Of a stretch of 49,978 nt of DNA, positions 8,201-16,647 are shown piece by piece. Under the pieces are notes generated by a model. The model was not told where the DNA came from. It ran no database searches and saw only the letters and a program-made list of their open reading frames with translations. A program made the position numbers and the translations under genes. Source of the stretch: Candidatus Treponema merdequi (GTDB lineage: Bacteria > Spirochaetota > Spirochaetia > Treponematales > Treponemataceae); NCBI GenBank assembly GCA_018064525.1, contig JAGHVB010000037.1:1-49978 (forward strand), read 5' to 3'. Numbering within the stretch: the first letter of the stretch is position 1; every line of letters starts with the position of its first letter.

Positions 8201-9837
8201 GACTTTACAGAGCCGCAAGTTTTGTAAGCGGCATGCCGAACCTTGAACTTGTTCAGCTTACAAGTTTCGGCTGCGGACTCGATGCAGTAACTGCAGATCA
8301 GGTTGATGAAATCATGAAGGCAAAAGGCCGCATGTACACTCTCATCAAAATTGATGAAGGAAGTAACCTTGGTGCTGTCCGCATCAGAATCCGTTCGCTG
8401 ATTGCAGCTGTCCGTGAACGCGAAAGAAATCATAAAAAATATCCTGTAAAGACAAGTGCTTATCAAAGACAGATTTTTACAGAAGAAATGAAATACAAGC
8501 ATACAATCATCGGACCTCAGATGTCTCCGATTCATTTCAGGCTTCTTGAAAAAGCATTCGGATATTCGGGATACAAGTTTGTAATTCTCGATGCTGTAGA
8601 TCCGAAAGCTATTGAGACAGGACTTAAGTATGTAAACAATGATGCATGTTATCCGTCAATTCTTGTTGCAGGTCAGATGATTGCAGCACTCGAAAGCGGA
8701 AAATATGATCTGGATAATACTTCACTTCTGATTACTCAGACTGGTGGCGGCTGTCGTGCTACAAACTACATCGGATTTATCCGCCGTGCATTAAATGATG
8801 CCGGATGGGGACATATTCCTGTTTTGAGTTTGAGTGCACAGGGATTTGAAAAAAATCCTGGATTTAAAATTACTCCGTCACTTCTGCATCGTGCGATGAT
8901 GGCTGTAATGACTGGTGACCTTTTGATGCGTCTTTTGTACCGCACTCGTCCTTATGAAAAAGTAAGCGGAAGTGCAAATGCTCTTTATGAAAAGTGGAAC
9001 GGCAAGGCAGAAGTTGCACTTAAGTCTCTTTCAATCAGAAAGTATCATAAACTTTTAAAATCGATCATTCGTGATTTTGATAATCTCGAGCTTCTTCCTG
9101 TTAAAAAACCTCGCGTCGGAGTAGTCGGAGAAATTCTTGTAAAATTCCATCCGACTGCAAACAACAAGATTGTCGAGACGATCGAAGCAGAAGGTGCTGA
9201 ATGTGTAATGCCTGATCTTGCAGACTTCCTTTTCTATTCATTCTCAACAGGAATTTTCAGACACGAAGAACTTGCGTTCCCTAAAAAAACAGAACGCAAT
9301 GCACGCCTCTTAGTATGGGCTCTCGAACTTTACAGAAACAAAATGAAAAAATATCTCAAGCACTCACATCGTTTTGAAGCTCCAAATTCGATTTATAATA
9401 TGATGAAGAGTGTTGACGATATCGTTCAGCTTGGAAACATTACTGGTGAAGGATGGTTCCTGACTGCAGAGATGGTAGAACTTATTCATGAAGGTGTTCC
9501 TTCGATTGCCTGTGTTCAGCCGTTTGCATGTCTTCCAAACCATGTAACTGGAAAAGGAATGATAAAGGAACTCCGCCGCCGTTATCCAGGTTCTAACATC
9601 AGTGCAATTGATTACGACCCGGGAAGTTCAGAAGTCAATCAGCTCAACCGCCTTAAACTTCTGCTTTCCAATGCACCAGCCGGCCGTCATCCTGATGAAA
9701 ATAAAGACGGTATGCTCGAAGTCAGAAATGGCCGTAAAGTTGAACTTGTAAAACCGGAAATCAAACTTGCAGAAGGTGCAAATGTTTTTGCAGATCCTGA
9801 GCCTGTTGATTCTGGACTTGTTCCGCCGAGAGAATAA
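5236..9837 (+). CDS. Giant acyl-CoA dehydratase activase-type protein (BadF/BcrA-like, two ASKHA domains plus DUF2229)
   Basis: A 1533-residue fusion. Two ASKHA ATPase modules begin with GIDVGSTTVK (near residue 27) and GLDSGSTTTK (near 356). Each has the Cys-containing Gly-rich loop (NGTCAGGTGAF and NEACSSGCGSF) that holds the bridging [4Fe-4S] cluster in dimeric 2-hydroxyacyl-CoA dehydratase activases. A Cys-rich stretch follows (RRCGKCQNNC near 652, GNRCERG near 681). A DUF2229/HgdB-like region starts near 744, with further conserved Cys such as SVCYPGK and GGGCRATNY. Proteins of this architecture are common in anaerobes; their substrate is not established. Here no dehydratase subunits are adjacent. 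A strong promoter precedes it and a weak hairpin follows, so it appears monocistronic. Confidence 0.85.
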   Translation: MSVDNLQTENTDKTAYRQFITPIRFGIDVGSTTVKVAALGDNDELLYSAYVRHRADIRSTIIKVVNDALDELEKKLPAKENAALSVKVTGSGGLAVSQWLSVPFIQEVIAATTAVRKIIPQTDVVIELGGEDAKITYFKGGVEQRMNGTCAGGTGAFIDQMAALLETDAAGLNELARGATTIYPIAARCGVFAKTDVQPLINEGARREDIAASIYQAVVSQTISGLACGKPIRGHVAFLGGPLHFMDQLRHRFIETLKLKDDEIIVPENSQLFVAQGAAYSAERKNFCSPESHEIPFPTLKQFRESLTKLVGAELSEVQRLEPLFNSEEELSEFRKRHAGEVALRGNLDEAKGPVFLGLDSGSTTTKAVLTDRDGKILWNYYTHNAGNPVDIAVKMLKELYARLPKDVYIARAVSTGYGEALFQAALGVDAGEVETITHFRAADFFVPGVEFLLDIGGQDMKCLRMKDGAIVSIQLNEACSSGCGSFLDNFARTMGMDVKEFSQIALMAKKPVDLGSRCTVFMNSRVKQAQKEGATVADISAGLSYSVIKNALFKVIKLRKASDIGTKVVVQGGTFFNDAVLRAFEKIAGVNVFRPDVAGLMGAYGSALIACDQWIDLMTPKPGEPEGTVHDVRSGVATLEQLENFKVELDLRRCGKCQNNCLLTINTFRAKDKDGNETARTFVTGNRCERGLDIETDAKIIDASNKKNTGIENDAKAEIPNLFAWKYKRVFDYVPLSPDKAPMGDVGIPRILNMYENYPLWFTFFTKLGFRVRLSPRSTRNVYEKGLESIPSESVCYPGKISHGHVESLLQWGVKFIFYPCAPYEKQEDKGAGNHYNCPIVTSYPEVLRNNIDALRQDDSILYMNPFLPIYDKKRLGYRLFEELHPHFPQITFEMVIDAVDAAWAEQEKFREDVKLAGEEALEKIITNGVNGIVLAGRPYHLDPEINHGIPEMINGLGLAVFTEDSLAHFGSIERPLRIIDQWVYHNRLYRAASFVSGMPNLELVQLTSFGCGLDAVTADQVDEIMKAKGRMYTLIKIDEGSNLGAVRIRIRSLIAAVRERERNHKKYPVKTSAYQRQIFTEEMKYKHTIIGPQMSPIHFRLLEKAFGYSGYKFVILDAVDPKAIETGLKYVNNDACYPSILVAGQMIAALESGKYDLDNTSLLITQTGGGCRATNYIGFIRRALNDAGWGHIPVLSLSAQGFEKNPGFKITPSLLHRAMMAVMTGDLLMRLLYRTRPYEKVSGSANALYEKWNGKAEVALKSLSIRKYHKLLKSIIRDFDNLELLPVKKPRVGVVGEILVKFHPTANNKIVETIEAEGAECVMPDLADFLFYSFSTGIFRHEELAFPKKTERNARLLVWALELYRNKMKKYLKHSHRFEAPNSIYNMMKSVDDIVQLGNITGEGWFLTAEMVELIHEGVPSIACVQPFACLPNHVTGKGMIKELRRRYPGSNISAIDYDPGSSEVNQLNRLKLLLSNAPAGRHPDENKDGMLEVRNGRKVELVKPEIKLAEGANVFADPEPVDSGLVPPRE

Positions 9838-9863
9838 ATTTAAAAAACGGATATAGTTTCTTG

Positions 9864-9896
9864 CTTTAAGGAATCTTGAATTTCTTAAAGTTTTGT
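9864..9896 (+). terminator. Weak AT-rich intrinsic terminator after the activase gene
   Basis: CTTTAAGGAA and TTTCTTAAAG form a ten-base-pair stem with one G-U pair around a small loop, followed by TTTTGT. The stem is AT-rich, so termination may be partial. It lies 27 bases after the stop and just before the SD of the next gene. Confidence 0.35.
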
Positions 9897-9913
9897 AGAA
9901 GGAGGAAGTTATT

Positions 9914-11323
9914 ATGAAAAAATATTTTTTTGCTTTATTAACAGGGCTTGTTTTACTGCCTCTTTCTTTTGCAGACTATAACCGTTTTAATATTCCTGAT
10001 TCATCTGAAATCCGCTCTGAAATAAAAGGTGAATGGTTTGACCAGGATCTTGAAGCGATCCAGATGAATAATATTCAGGTAAGAGAAAATCTTACAGGAG
10101 AAAAATTCCAGGTAAGCCTTGAAGAAGATGACAGAACTTTTTTTGTTTATGTCTCTCCAAAGGTCGCAGTAAAAATTGAAGTTCATGATTCTAAGGGCGT
10201 AAAAGTTGTTGAAGAAGATTCCTATCCGATAAATGCTTACGGAACATGGGTTTATGCAAGAAAAAAAAGTGACATGAAGCCTTTGTTTATAAGACTTTAT
10301 GTTTCAAAAAATACAGATGTCTTTATTGAATTTCGACCCCATAAAAATGTAACTGTTGCAGATTTTATTGTTTATAATTCATTTGCAGTTCAGGGAGTTC
10401 CTGTTGGACTTCCTTTTGAAAAACTTTTGACAGCAAGCATTTCAGATATTTATTCACTTACAAAAAAATCTCTTCCGTGGAATCTTATCGATACGCAGAG
10501 TTTTGATCCATCTGATAAAAAATATATGATCAGCGTGCTTGAAAAAATGCAGAATGATATTGCAGATGAAGATGATGCAATGTTTGATGAACATGGAAAG
10601 CTTGTTTCGATTAAAGATGGAACTCCTCATATTGTGAGTGAAAAAAATAAAGACAAAAAAATTACTCTCTCTTCATGCGGGTATGTAAAATGGGTTGTAG
10701 ATGGTCTTATTGATCCGCTTGCATCAAGTTATTTAAAACGAGGACCTCTTATTGAGACTACTGTTGAATATGCAGATACTGGATTTCAGAAAACCTTGAA
10801 TAACAGTTTTTCAACATATTTCAGTCTGGATTGGACGCGTAATCTTGCTGCAGCTGCATTGTCTGTACGTTCTAAAAAAACTTATCTTTATAAAGATGCA
10901 GGTGTTGATGTCAATATTGAACCGTTTACATCAGTTTTTACAAAAGAAGGTTTTAAAAATTCAGCAGGATATATTTTAAATACCGGTTATCAGCCTGAAT
11001 ATATGCGTTCTATACTTTATGTTCTTGCTGTTACAGAACCAGGTTATTTTTACCTTGGTGCAATCAGACAGACAGATACAAGACAGTCTCCTGAAATAAA
11101 GGTTTTTAATGATGCAGCAGTAATAATTCCATATATTGATTCTGATGGAATTTTCAAAATAGATGTCTTTTTTGAAGGAAAGAAATATCGCTGGAATGAT
11201 TTTGAGCGTTTTTTGACAGGTGCTAAGAACTGTTTTGTGCATTTGACGAGAGTAAAGGCTTCAAGAGTTTTTGTTCCGCAGGGTTTTGAAGTTTCAAAGC
11301 CTGAAACTGTTGAAAATGACTGA
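9914..11323 (+). CDS. Secreted or periplasmic protein of unknown function
   Basis: A 469-residue protein with a clear Sec signal peptide: MKKYFF, a hydrophobic core LTGLVLLPLSF, and probable cleavage near the first 20 residues before DYNRF. There is no lipobox Cys and no further membrane segment. The mature part is mixed alpha/beta with many aromatic residues; I recognise no domain. An excellent SD (GGAGGAAG) lies seven bases before the ATG. A promoter for the following HAD gene is embedded in its last codons, so the downstream genes may be transcribed independently. Confidence 0.8.
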   Translation: MKKYFFALLTGLVLLPLSFADYNRFNIPDSSEIRSEIKGEWFDQDLEAIQMNNIQVRENLTGEKFQVSLEEDDRTFFVYVSPKVAVKIEVHDSKGVKVVEEDSYPINAYGTWVYARKKSDMKPLFIRLYVSKNTDVFIEFRPHKNVTVADFIVYNSFAVQGVPVGLPFEKLLTASISDIYSLTKKSLPWNLIDTQSFDPSDKKYMISVLEKMQNDIADEDDAMFDEHGKLVSIKDGTPHIVSEKNKDKKITLSSCGYVKWVVDGLIDPLASSYLKRGPLIETTVEYADTGFQKTLNNSFSTYFSLDWTRNLAAAALSVRSKKTYLYKDAGVDVNIEPFTSVFTKEGFKNSAGYILNTGYQPEYMRSILYVLAVTEPGYFYLGAIRQTDTRQSPEIKVFNDAAVIIPYIDSDGIFKIDVFFEGKKYRWNDFERFLTGAKNCFVHLTRVKASRVFVPQGFEVSKPETVEND

Positions 11324-11338
11324 TTCAAAGGATATAAT
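11310..11338 (+). promoter_or_regulatory. Promoter of the HAD gene, near-leaderless
   Basis: TTGAAA (11310-11315), 17 bases, TATAAT (11333-11338). The ATG at 11347 is only eight bases after the -10 box, so the transcript should start within a few bases of the start codon. The -35 box lies inside the end of the upstream gene. No SD is correctly spaced. Confidence 0.65.
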
Positions 11339-11346
11339 TTGTTAAA

Positions 11347-12018
11347 ATGATGAAAGATATAAAAGTAATTGCATTTGATATTGATGGAACTCTTTATCCC
11401 CAAATTAGATTTTACACAAAAGTTTTTTTTCATTTCTGGAAAAATGTAGTTTTCTTTTATCATTTTGGACGCGTCAGAAAAGCTTTGAGACGCTCGGCCC
11501 CTCTTCCTGATTTATTCCGTTATCAGTCAATTCTTCTTTCTGAGAGAATGCATTGTACTACTCCAGAAGCAGAAGAAAAATTAAATAGAATTATTTACAA
11601 CGCTTTTCCAAAATATTTTAAAAAGGTAAAACCCTTTAAGAATGTAAAAGAAACTTTTCAAAAGTTAAAGGAAGCTGGTTACAAAATTGCCATTCTTTCT
11701 GATTTTCCGCCTGAGCAGAAAGGTGATATCTGGGGAATTTTGCCTTACTGCGATTATGTGTTTGGAGCAGAAAAAATCGGTGCATTAAAGCCTTCTAAAT
11801 ATACTTTTGGAATTATGGCAAAAGAAATGGATGTTCCGTTAAAAAATATTCTTTACGTCGGAAACAGTAAAAAATACGATGTAGAAGGAAGCAATGCTGC
11901 CGGAATGAAGTCAGCTTATCTGTTGCCTTTCTGGAAAGGTCTGTTTAATATTAAATTAAAAGAGGCTGATATATCATTTAAAAACTATCGCCAATTTCAA
12001 GAGATTGTGTTAAAATAA
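11347..12018 (+). CDS. HAD-superfamily hydrolase
   Basis: A 223-residue haloacid-dehalogenase-fold phosphatase-type enzyme. Motif I is FDIDGTLYP (nucleophile and acid Asp), motif II ILSDFP, motif III Lys in LKPSKYTFG, and motif IV VGNSKKYDVEGSNAAGM. In motif IV the usual Gly-Asp is Gly-Asn, but a second Asp is retained. A cap insertion lies between motifs I and II, as in subfamily IA enzymes, and is rich in aromatic and basic residues. Substrate cannot be predicted. The downstream coiled-coil gene begins 28 bases after the stop and is probably co-transcribed. Confidence 0.85.
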   Translation: MMKDIKVIAFDIDGTLYPQIRFYTKVFFHFWKNVVFFYHFGRVRKALRRSAPLPDLFRYQSILLSERMHCTTPEAEEKLNRIIYNAFPKYFKKVKPFKNVKETFQKLKEAGYKIAILSDFPPEQKGDIWGILPYCDYVFGAEKIGALKPSKYTFGIMAKEMDVPLKNILYVGNSKKYDVEGSNAAGMKSAYLLPFWKGLFNIKLKEADISFKNYRQFQEIVLK

Positions 12019-12046
12019 TATATAAAACTTTTTGGGTGGGAAAAAA

Positions 12047-15000
12047 GTGGGTACATTACTAACTGTTCTTATTTCTGCAGGACTTTCTGCAGTTATCTGT
12101 TTTGTCCTTAAAACAATGGACAAAGAAAACAATACAATGGATAAAGTTCGCCGTTATGCGGATAAGCGTCAGAGTGAATTTGAAATTTATTTTGCAGAAA
12201 AATCCAAACAGGTAAAAATGCATTCTGCAGAACTTGAAAGCCAGCAGCAGATGGCAGTAGCCGCTGTTAAAAAACTTGACGGCCAGATAAATCAATTTAA
12301 AGAGATGATTGTTTCACTCGAGAATGATAAAAAGGCTGTATATTCCCTTGAAAATAAAATTGCTTCATATGGAACAAAAATTTCAGAACTCTCTGAAATG
12401 ACTTCTGCTGTTGAAGAAAATCTTGGAAAGATAAAAAATGAATCTGTTTATGTTACAAAGGTAAACAGTAAAATTGAAGAAAGTAAAGCTTCAATTGATA
12501 AACTTGAAAAACAAATTCCACTTATTACTCAGAACTTTTCAAAACAGAATGCAGAACAGCTTAAAAACGTCGGTACTGAATTATTAAAGCAGTATGATGC
12601 AAAAGCAAAACAGATTGAAGATTCTACTAAGACTGCAGTTGGTCAGTATGAAGAAATTATGAATAAGATTACGAGCGATGTTGCCGGAATTTATTCAAAT
12701 GCTGCTATTAAAGTAGAAAAACTTGAAGATGATGCATTCAAACGTCTGAGTAAAGTTTCTATGGAAAAAGCAGATTCATACAAAGCAGAAGTTCAGAAAG
12801 CAATTTCAGAAATTGCAGAACAGCTTAAAGAAGTTCAACTGCGCTATAATGAATTGTATAATCAGGCTATCAGCCAGGCAGATGAAAAAGAAAAGTCTGC
12901 TTATGAAAAATATTCTTCTGCTGCAAAAACTCACATTGATACATTCAAGACTAATGTTGAAGAAAAGATTCATACAATGCAGGATACAATCAAGCAGAAT
13001 GTTTCTGATCTTAAGACACAGCTTGTTAATGCGACAAAAGATGCAAAGACTGCAATTGCTGAACTTAAAGCAAGCTGTCAGGAAGCAGTGCTTGAAGCAA
13101 AGGAATCTTCTAAAGAAGTTAATACTCATAAAAATGAAGTTGAAGCTGCAATTGTTAAATTTGAAAAAGAAGCATCTTCTAAAATTGCAGAGGTTAACAA
13201 GCGTCTTGAAGAAGCTGTTAAAAATGCAACTGCAGTTTATGATGCTAAGCAGGCAGAAAGTCTTATTCAGCTTGATAAATCTCTCGAATCATATAAAAAA
13301 GATATGGGTTACAGAATGCAGCGTCTTGAAACAAGCGGTGCAGATATTGACCAACTTGAAAAAGTATTGCGCAAGTCAATGGCAGAAACTCAGAATCATG
13401 TTATGGCAGATTTCAAGACATTTACAGATGCAACAAAAGTTCAGTCAGAAAATCTTGCCGGACAGATTGCAGAACTTGAAGCTCATATGTCAGAACTCAG
13501 AGATGCTGCAATCAGTACGCTGTCTAACAGACTTGTTGATTTTGAAAATGAAATTACAGATGACCTTAAGGAACGCGGAGAAAAAATTGATGACAAACTT
13601 GCTTCGTGGAAACAGTCATTCGATGAAAAAATTTCAATGTTCACAAGTGATTATGAAACTGATCGTATCAATATTGAAGAAAAATATAACGAAAGTCTTA
13701 AGGAAAAAATCGATGTTCTTGAAAATGAAGTTCATTCCAAAATCGATAAGCTTCAGTCAGAGATTTCTAATTCAGATAACAGCATAGAATCTCAGATTGA
13801 AGAAATGCAGACTGCAGTCAGAGACTTTGTTGATACTTATTCTTCTGAGTTGAAAACAGCTGTAGAAACATCTGAAGAAACTCTTAAGCATGAAACAGAA
13901 AAACATGCAATGAAAATTAAGGAAGATTTAATTTCGCAGCAGAATGAACTTGTTGATGAACTTGACAGTTTCAAAGGTGAATTGTCAGATAAGCAGAAAG
14001 CTGCTGTTGATTCAATTGAAAATGCTATTTCTGATTTTAATTCATACAAAGAACAGATTAACAGTTCTTTTGCTGAAGCAAAAGCAAATTATGATGAGGC
14101 TCTTGAAAATCTTAAGACAATTGCTGATGATAAAGCTCTTGAAGTTAAAGCAGAAATTGATGAGCTTGTTGAACAATATAGAAAAGATACAAAGAACCGT
14201 CAGGAACAGATTTTTGATGCTGTTGAAAGTCTTGAAGATAAATCAAAGGCTTCTGTCGCAGAATATAAAGAAAAATCTGAAGAAGTTGTTGCTCAGCTTG
14301 AAAGTATGTACGCCAAAATGCTTGAGGAAACAGAAGAGAGAATTAAAGGCCAGAGCAGCAGCGCAGAAAATAAAATTGCTGCACTTGAAAATGAAATTGA
14401 AAAGATTTCAAATTCAAGCCAGCTAAAACATTCTGATATGATTATCAAAATGCAGAATCAGGAAAATGAGTTAAGAAACAGTCTTAATAACCTTAATAAT
14501 GAAATCAAGGCAGTTGCTGATGCAATTTCTGTATACGAAAAGGCAGAGTCTATGAAACGTGAGCTTGACGGAGAAATGAGTGTTCTGTCAGAAAGCTTTG
14601 AAAGAATCGAAGGATTTAAGGTTGCTGCGAGTGCATTTACTGATCAGTTTAATGCTTTGTGCAGCATGAATGATGAAGCAGAAGAACGTCTTGAAAAATT
14701 CAATACTGCCAGAAAACAGATTGATAATCTTGAAAAAGATTTTAACAGAATCATTGTAATGTCTGGATCAATGGATGATAAAATCCGTGAAATGCAGGCC
14801 ACTACAGATAACTTTCAGGCAATGGAAATAAAGGTAAGGGACTTTCAGGAATCTGTTGCAGGTTTGACACTTACTTTTGAAAGACTTGATAAAAAACAGG
14901 ACGTAATTAACCGTGTTGCTACAGATGTAGATAAATCTTTTGAACAGTTAAAAGATCTTGAAAAGAAAATTACAAACTGCACAAGACAGGTTAATTCTTT

Positions 15001-15403
15001 ACCGGAAGAAATTAAAGATGTTCAGAAAAATGTTGATGTATTACTTAAAAACACCAGACATCTTGATGCTGCAGTTGATAAACTTGATTCTCTTTCCGGA
15101 ATGATTGAAGAAGCAGAAGAAAGAATTGAAAAAGTTCAGAATGACAGGGAAGGAATTGCAAGTGCAGAAGAAAGAATTACTAAGCTTTCGAATGAAGTTG
15201 ATAAAAAGATGTCAGTTCTTAAAGCTGTTACAGAAGCAGATGTTAAAAAGAACGGCACCCGTTCTGCAAGCCGCGGCCCGGGACCTCGCAAACGTGAAAA
15301 TATACGCGTTCTTAAACAACAGGGATGGACAAATGAAGAAATTGCAAAGAGCTTAAATCTTACACTTTCTGAAGTTGAACTTGTACTTGAACTTCCGGAA
15401 TAA
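12047..15403 (+). CDS. SpiroCoCo-type giant coiled-coil membrane-anchored protein
   Basis: A protein of about 1118 residues. One N-terminal membrane segment (GTLLTVLISAGLSAVICFVL) is followed by roughly 1000 residues of nearly uninterrupted heptad-rich sequence dominated by Glu, Lys, Ala, Ser and Gln. After a basic linker (GPGPRKREN), the last 40 residues form a compact helix-turn-helix-like module with GWTNEEIAKSLNLTLSEVE. This matches the spirochete SpiroCoCo coiled-coil family as I recall it; a structural or cell-shape role is inference. Start: GTG at 12047 is preferred because GGTGGG lies six bases upstream; a TTG at 12032 without SD would add five residues. It likely shares a transcript with the HAD gene. 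Confidence 0.75.
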   Translation: MGTLLTVLISAGLSAVICFVLKTMDKENNTMDKVRRYADKRQSEFEIYFAEKSKQVKMHSAELESQQQMAVAAVKKLDGQINQFKEMIVSLENDKKAVYSLENKIASYGTKISELSEMTSAVEENLGKIKNESVYVTKVNSKIEESKASIDKLEKQIPLITQNFSKQNAEQLKNVGTELLKQYDAKAKQIEDSTKTAVGQYEEIMNKITSDVAGIYSNAAIKVEKLEDDAFKRLSKVSMEKADSYKAEVQKAISEIAEQLKEVQLRYNELYNQAISQADEKEKSAYEKYSSAAKTHIDTFKTNVEEKIHTMQDTIKQNVSDLKTQLVNATKDAKTAIAELKASCQEAVLEAKESSKEVNTHKNEVEAAIVKFEKEASSKIAEVNKRLEEAVKNATAVYDAKQAESLIQLDKSLESYKKDMGYRMQRLETSGADIDQLEKVLRKSMAETQNHVMADFKTFTDATKVQSENLAGQIAELEAHMSELRDAAISTLSNRLVDFENEITDDLKERGEKIDDKLASWKQSFDEKISMFTSDYETDRINIEEKYNESLKEKIDVLENEVHSKIDKLQSEISNSDNSIESQIEEMQTAVRDFVDTYSSELKTAVETSEETLKHETEKHAMKIKEDLISQQNELVDELDSFKGELSDKQKAAVDSIENAISDFNSYKEQINSSFAEAKANYDEALENLKTIADDKALEVKAEIDELVEQYRKDTKNRQEQIFDAVESLEDKSKASVAEYKEKSEEVVAQLESMYAKMLEETEERIKGQSSSAENKIAALENEIEKISNSSQLKHSDMIIKMQNQENELRNSLNNLNNEIKAVADAISVYEKAESMKRELDGEMSVLSESFERIEGFKVAASAFTDQFNALCSMNDEAEERLEKFNTARKQIDNLEKDFNRIIVMSGSMDDKIREMQATTDNFQAMEIKVRDFQESVAGLTLTFERLDKKQDVINRVATDVDKSFEQLKDLEKKITNCTRQVNSLPEEIKDVQKNVDVLLKNTRHLDAAVDKLDSLSGMIEEAEERIEKVQNDREGIASAEERITKLSNEVDKKMSVLKAVTEADVKKNGTRSASRGPGPRKRENIRVLKQQGWTNEEIAKSLNLTLSEVELVLELPE

Positions 15404-15432
15404 AATTAAGTAAATTTTTTTTAAGTTTCCTT

Positions 15433-16638
15433 TTATTTTGAAAGCAGACATGAAGCGTAGACTTCGAGACAAAGACCGTTGCCAGCATCTCCAAGGTGTT
15501 CAGCGGTCTTTGCTTTTATAAAGACTTTATCTTCTGGAACTTCAAGAATTTCTGCAATCGATTTTATTACAGCGTTACGGTATGGTAAAAATTTTGGTGA
15601 CTGAAGAATTAAAACTATATCAAGATTTTCTAAATTAAATCCGGCATTTTTAACATCTTTCCAGGCAAATGCGAGAAGATTTTTTGAATCTGCATTTTTA
15701 TACTGCGGGTCAGTATCAGGAAAATAACTTCCGATGTCTCCAAGATGTGCTGCTCCCAAAACTGCATCAGTCACTGCATGTAAAACTGCATCCCCGTCAG
15801 AATGTCCGTCTTCACCTTTTTCAAACGGAATCTCAACTCCACCAATGATAAGTCTTCTGTTTTCTACAAGTCTGTGTTTATCGTATCCAAGTCCTGTACG
15901 GATCATTTTTGAAACTCCGGATTTTGAATTTATTTCGCATAAAGAATTTTCATTCAGTAAATTAACGTCATCTTTATAGGTAATTTTTTTGTTTTTCTCT
16001 TCACCGTCAAAGACAAAGGTTTTTTCTGTGTTGTAGTTATCAAAAATTTCTGTATCGTCGGTGTATTCCTTACCGTCAATACGGGCTTTCTGATGTGCGG
16101 TAAAAATTTTTTCAAATGAAAAACCCTGAGGTGTCTGTACTGCACTGAGCATTTTGCGTGTCAGATGGCGGACAATAAATCCATTTTCATCAATTTCTTT
16201 TTGTGTATCGATTGGTGTAAGGGCTGGAACTGACGCATTGTATTTAACTGTATTTTTGATTGTGGCTTCTACGAGCTCAGATGTTAAAAATGGACGGGCA
16301 CCGTCATGAATTAAAACAATGTCTGGCTTTTCAGTCTGTAAAAAATTAAGGGCATTAAAAACAGACTCCTGTCTGGAAGCTCCACCTTTGATAAATGAAA
16401 CGGGAATGTTTTGTGTAAGTAATCTGGTTTCTGGGTTTGAATAGAATGCTTTTTGTGCATCAGGGTCTTTATCTTTTGGGCAGACAATTGTTACATTGGA
16501 AATTTTTTTTGTTTTTAAAAATGAAAGGGCGGCTTCTGAAAGAACTGTCCCGTTGTTAAGGGAAAGATATTCTTTTTTGATTTTGCCGCCCATTCTTGTT
16601 GATGAACCGGCTGCAACGATAATCAGTGCAATGTTCAT
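15433..16638 (-). CDS. ispDF: Bifunctional IspD-IspF (MEP isoprenoid pathway)
   Basis: A 401-residue fusion of two non-consecutive MEP-pathway enzymes. Residues 1 to about 225 are IspD (2-C-methyl-D-erythritol 4-phosphate cytidylyltransferase), with the nucleotide loop AAGSSTRMGG and IHDGARPF. From about residue 244 the IspF domain (2-C-methyl-D-erythritol 2,4-cyclodiphosphate synthase) starts at MIRTGLGYDKHRL, with the metal-binding Asp/His, GHSDGDAVLHAVTDA, and a C-terminal KAKTAEHLGDAGNG. Such fusions occur in several bacterial groups, including some spirochetes. It begins nine bases after the carD stop and is probably transcribed from the carD promoter. Confidence 0.95.
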   Translation of the reverse strand: MNIALIIVAAGSSTRMGGKIKKEYLSLNNGTVLSEAALSFLKTKKISNVTIVCPKDKDPDAQKAFYSNPETRLLTQNIPVSFIKGGASRQESVFNALNFLQTEKPDIVLIHDGARPFLTSELVEATIKNTVKYNASVPALTPIDTQKEIDENGFIVRHLTRKMLSAVQTPQGFSFEKIFTAHQKARIDGKEYTDDTEIFDNYNTEKTFVFDGEEKNKKITYKDDVNLLNENSLCEINSKSGVSKMIRTGLGYDKHRLVENRRLIIGGVEIPFEKGEDGHSDGDAVLHAVTDAVLGAAHLGDIGSYFPDTDPQYKNADSKNLLAFAWKDVKNAGFNLENLDIVLILQSPKFLPYRNAVIKSIAEILEVPEDKVFIKAKTAEHLGDAGNGLCLEVYASCLLSK

Positions 16639-16647
16639 TTCTGTTAA

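Noticed and set aside
7618-8535. 305-codon minus-strand open frame inside the activase gene
   Set aside because: Antisense shadow of a strongly supported coding frame; Cys/Ser/Phe-rich translation without motifs, no promoter or SD.
12813-13787. 324-codon plus-strand frame inside the coiled-coil gene
   Set aside because: Shifted-frame shadow made of Leu/Lys/Gln repeats arising from the Glu/Ala-rich heptads of the true frame.
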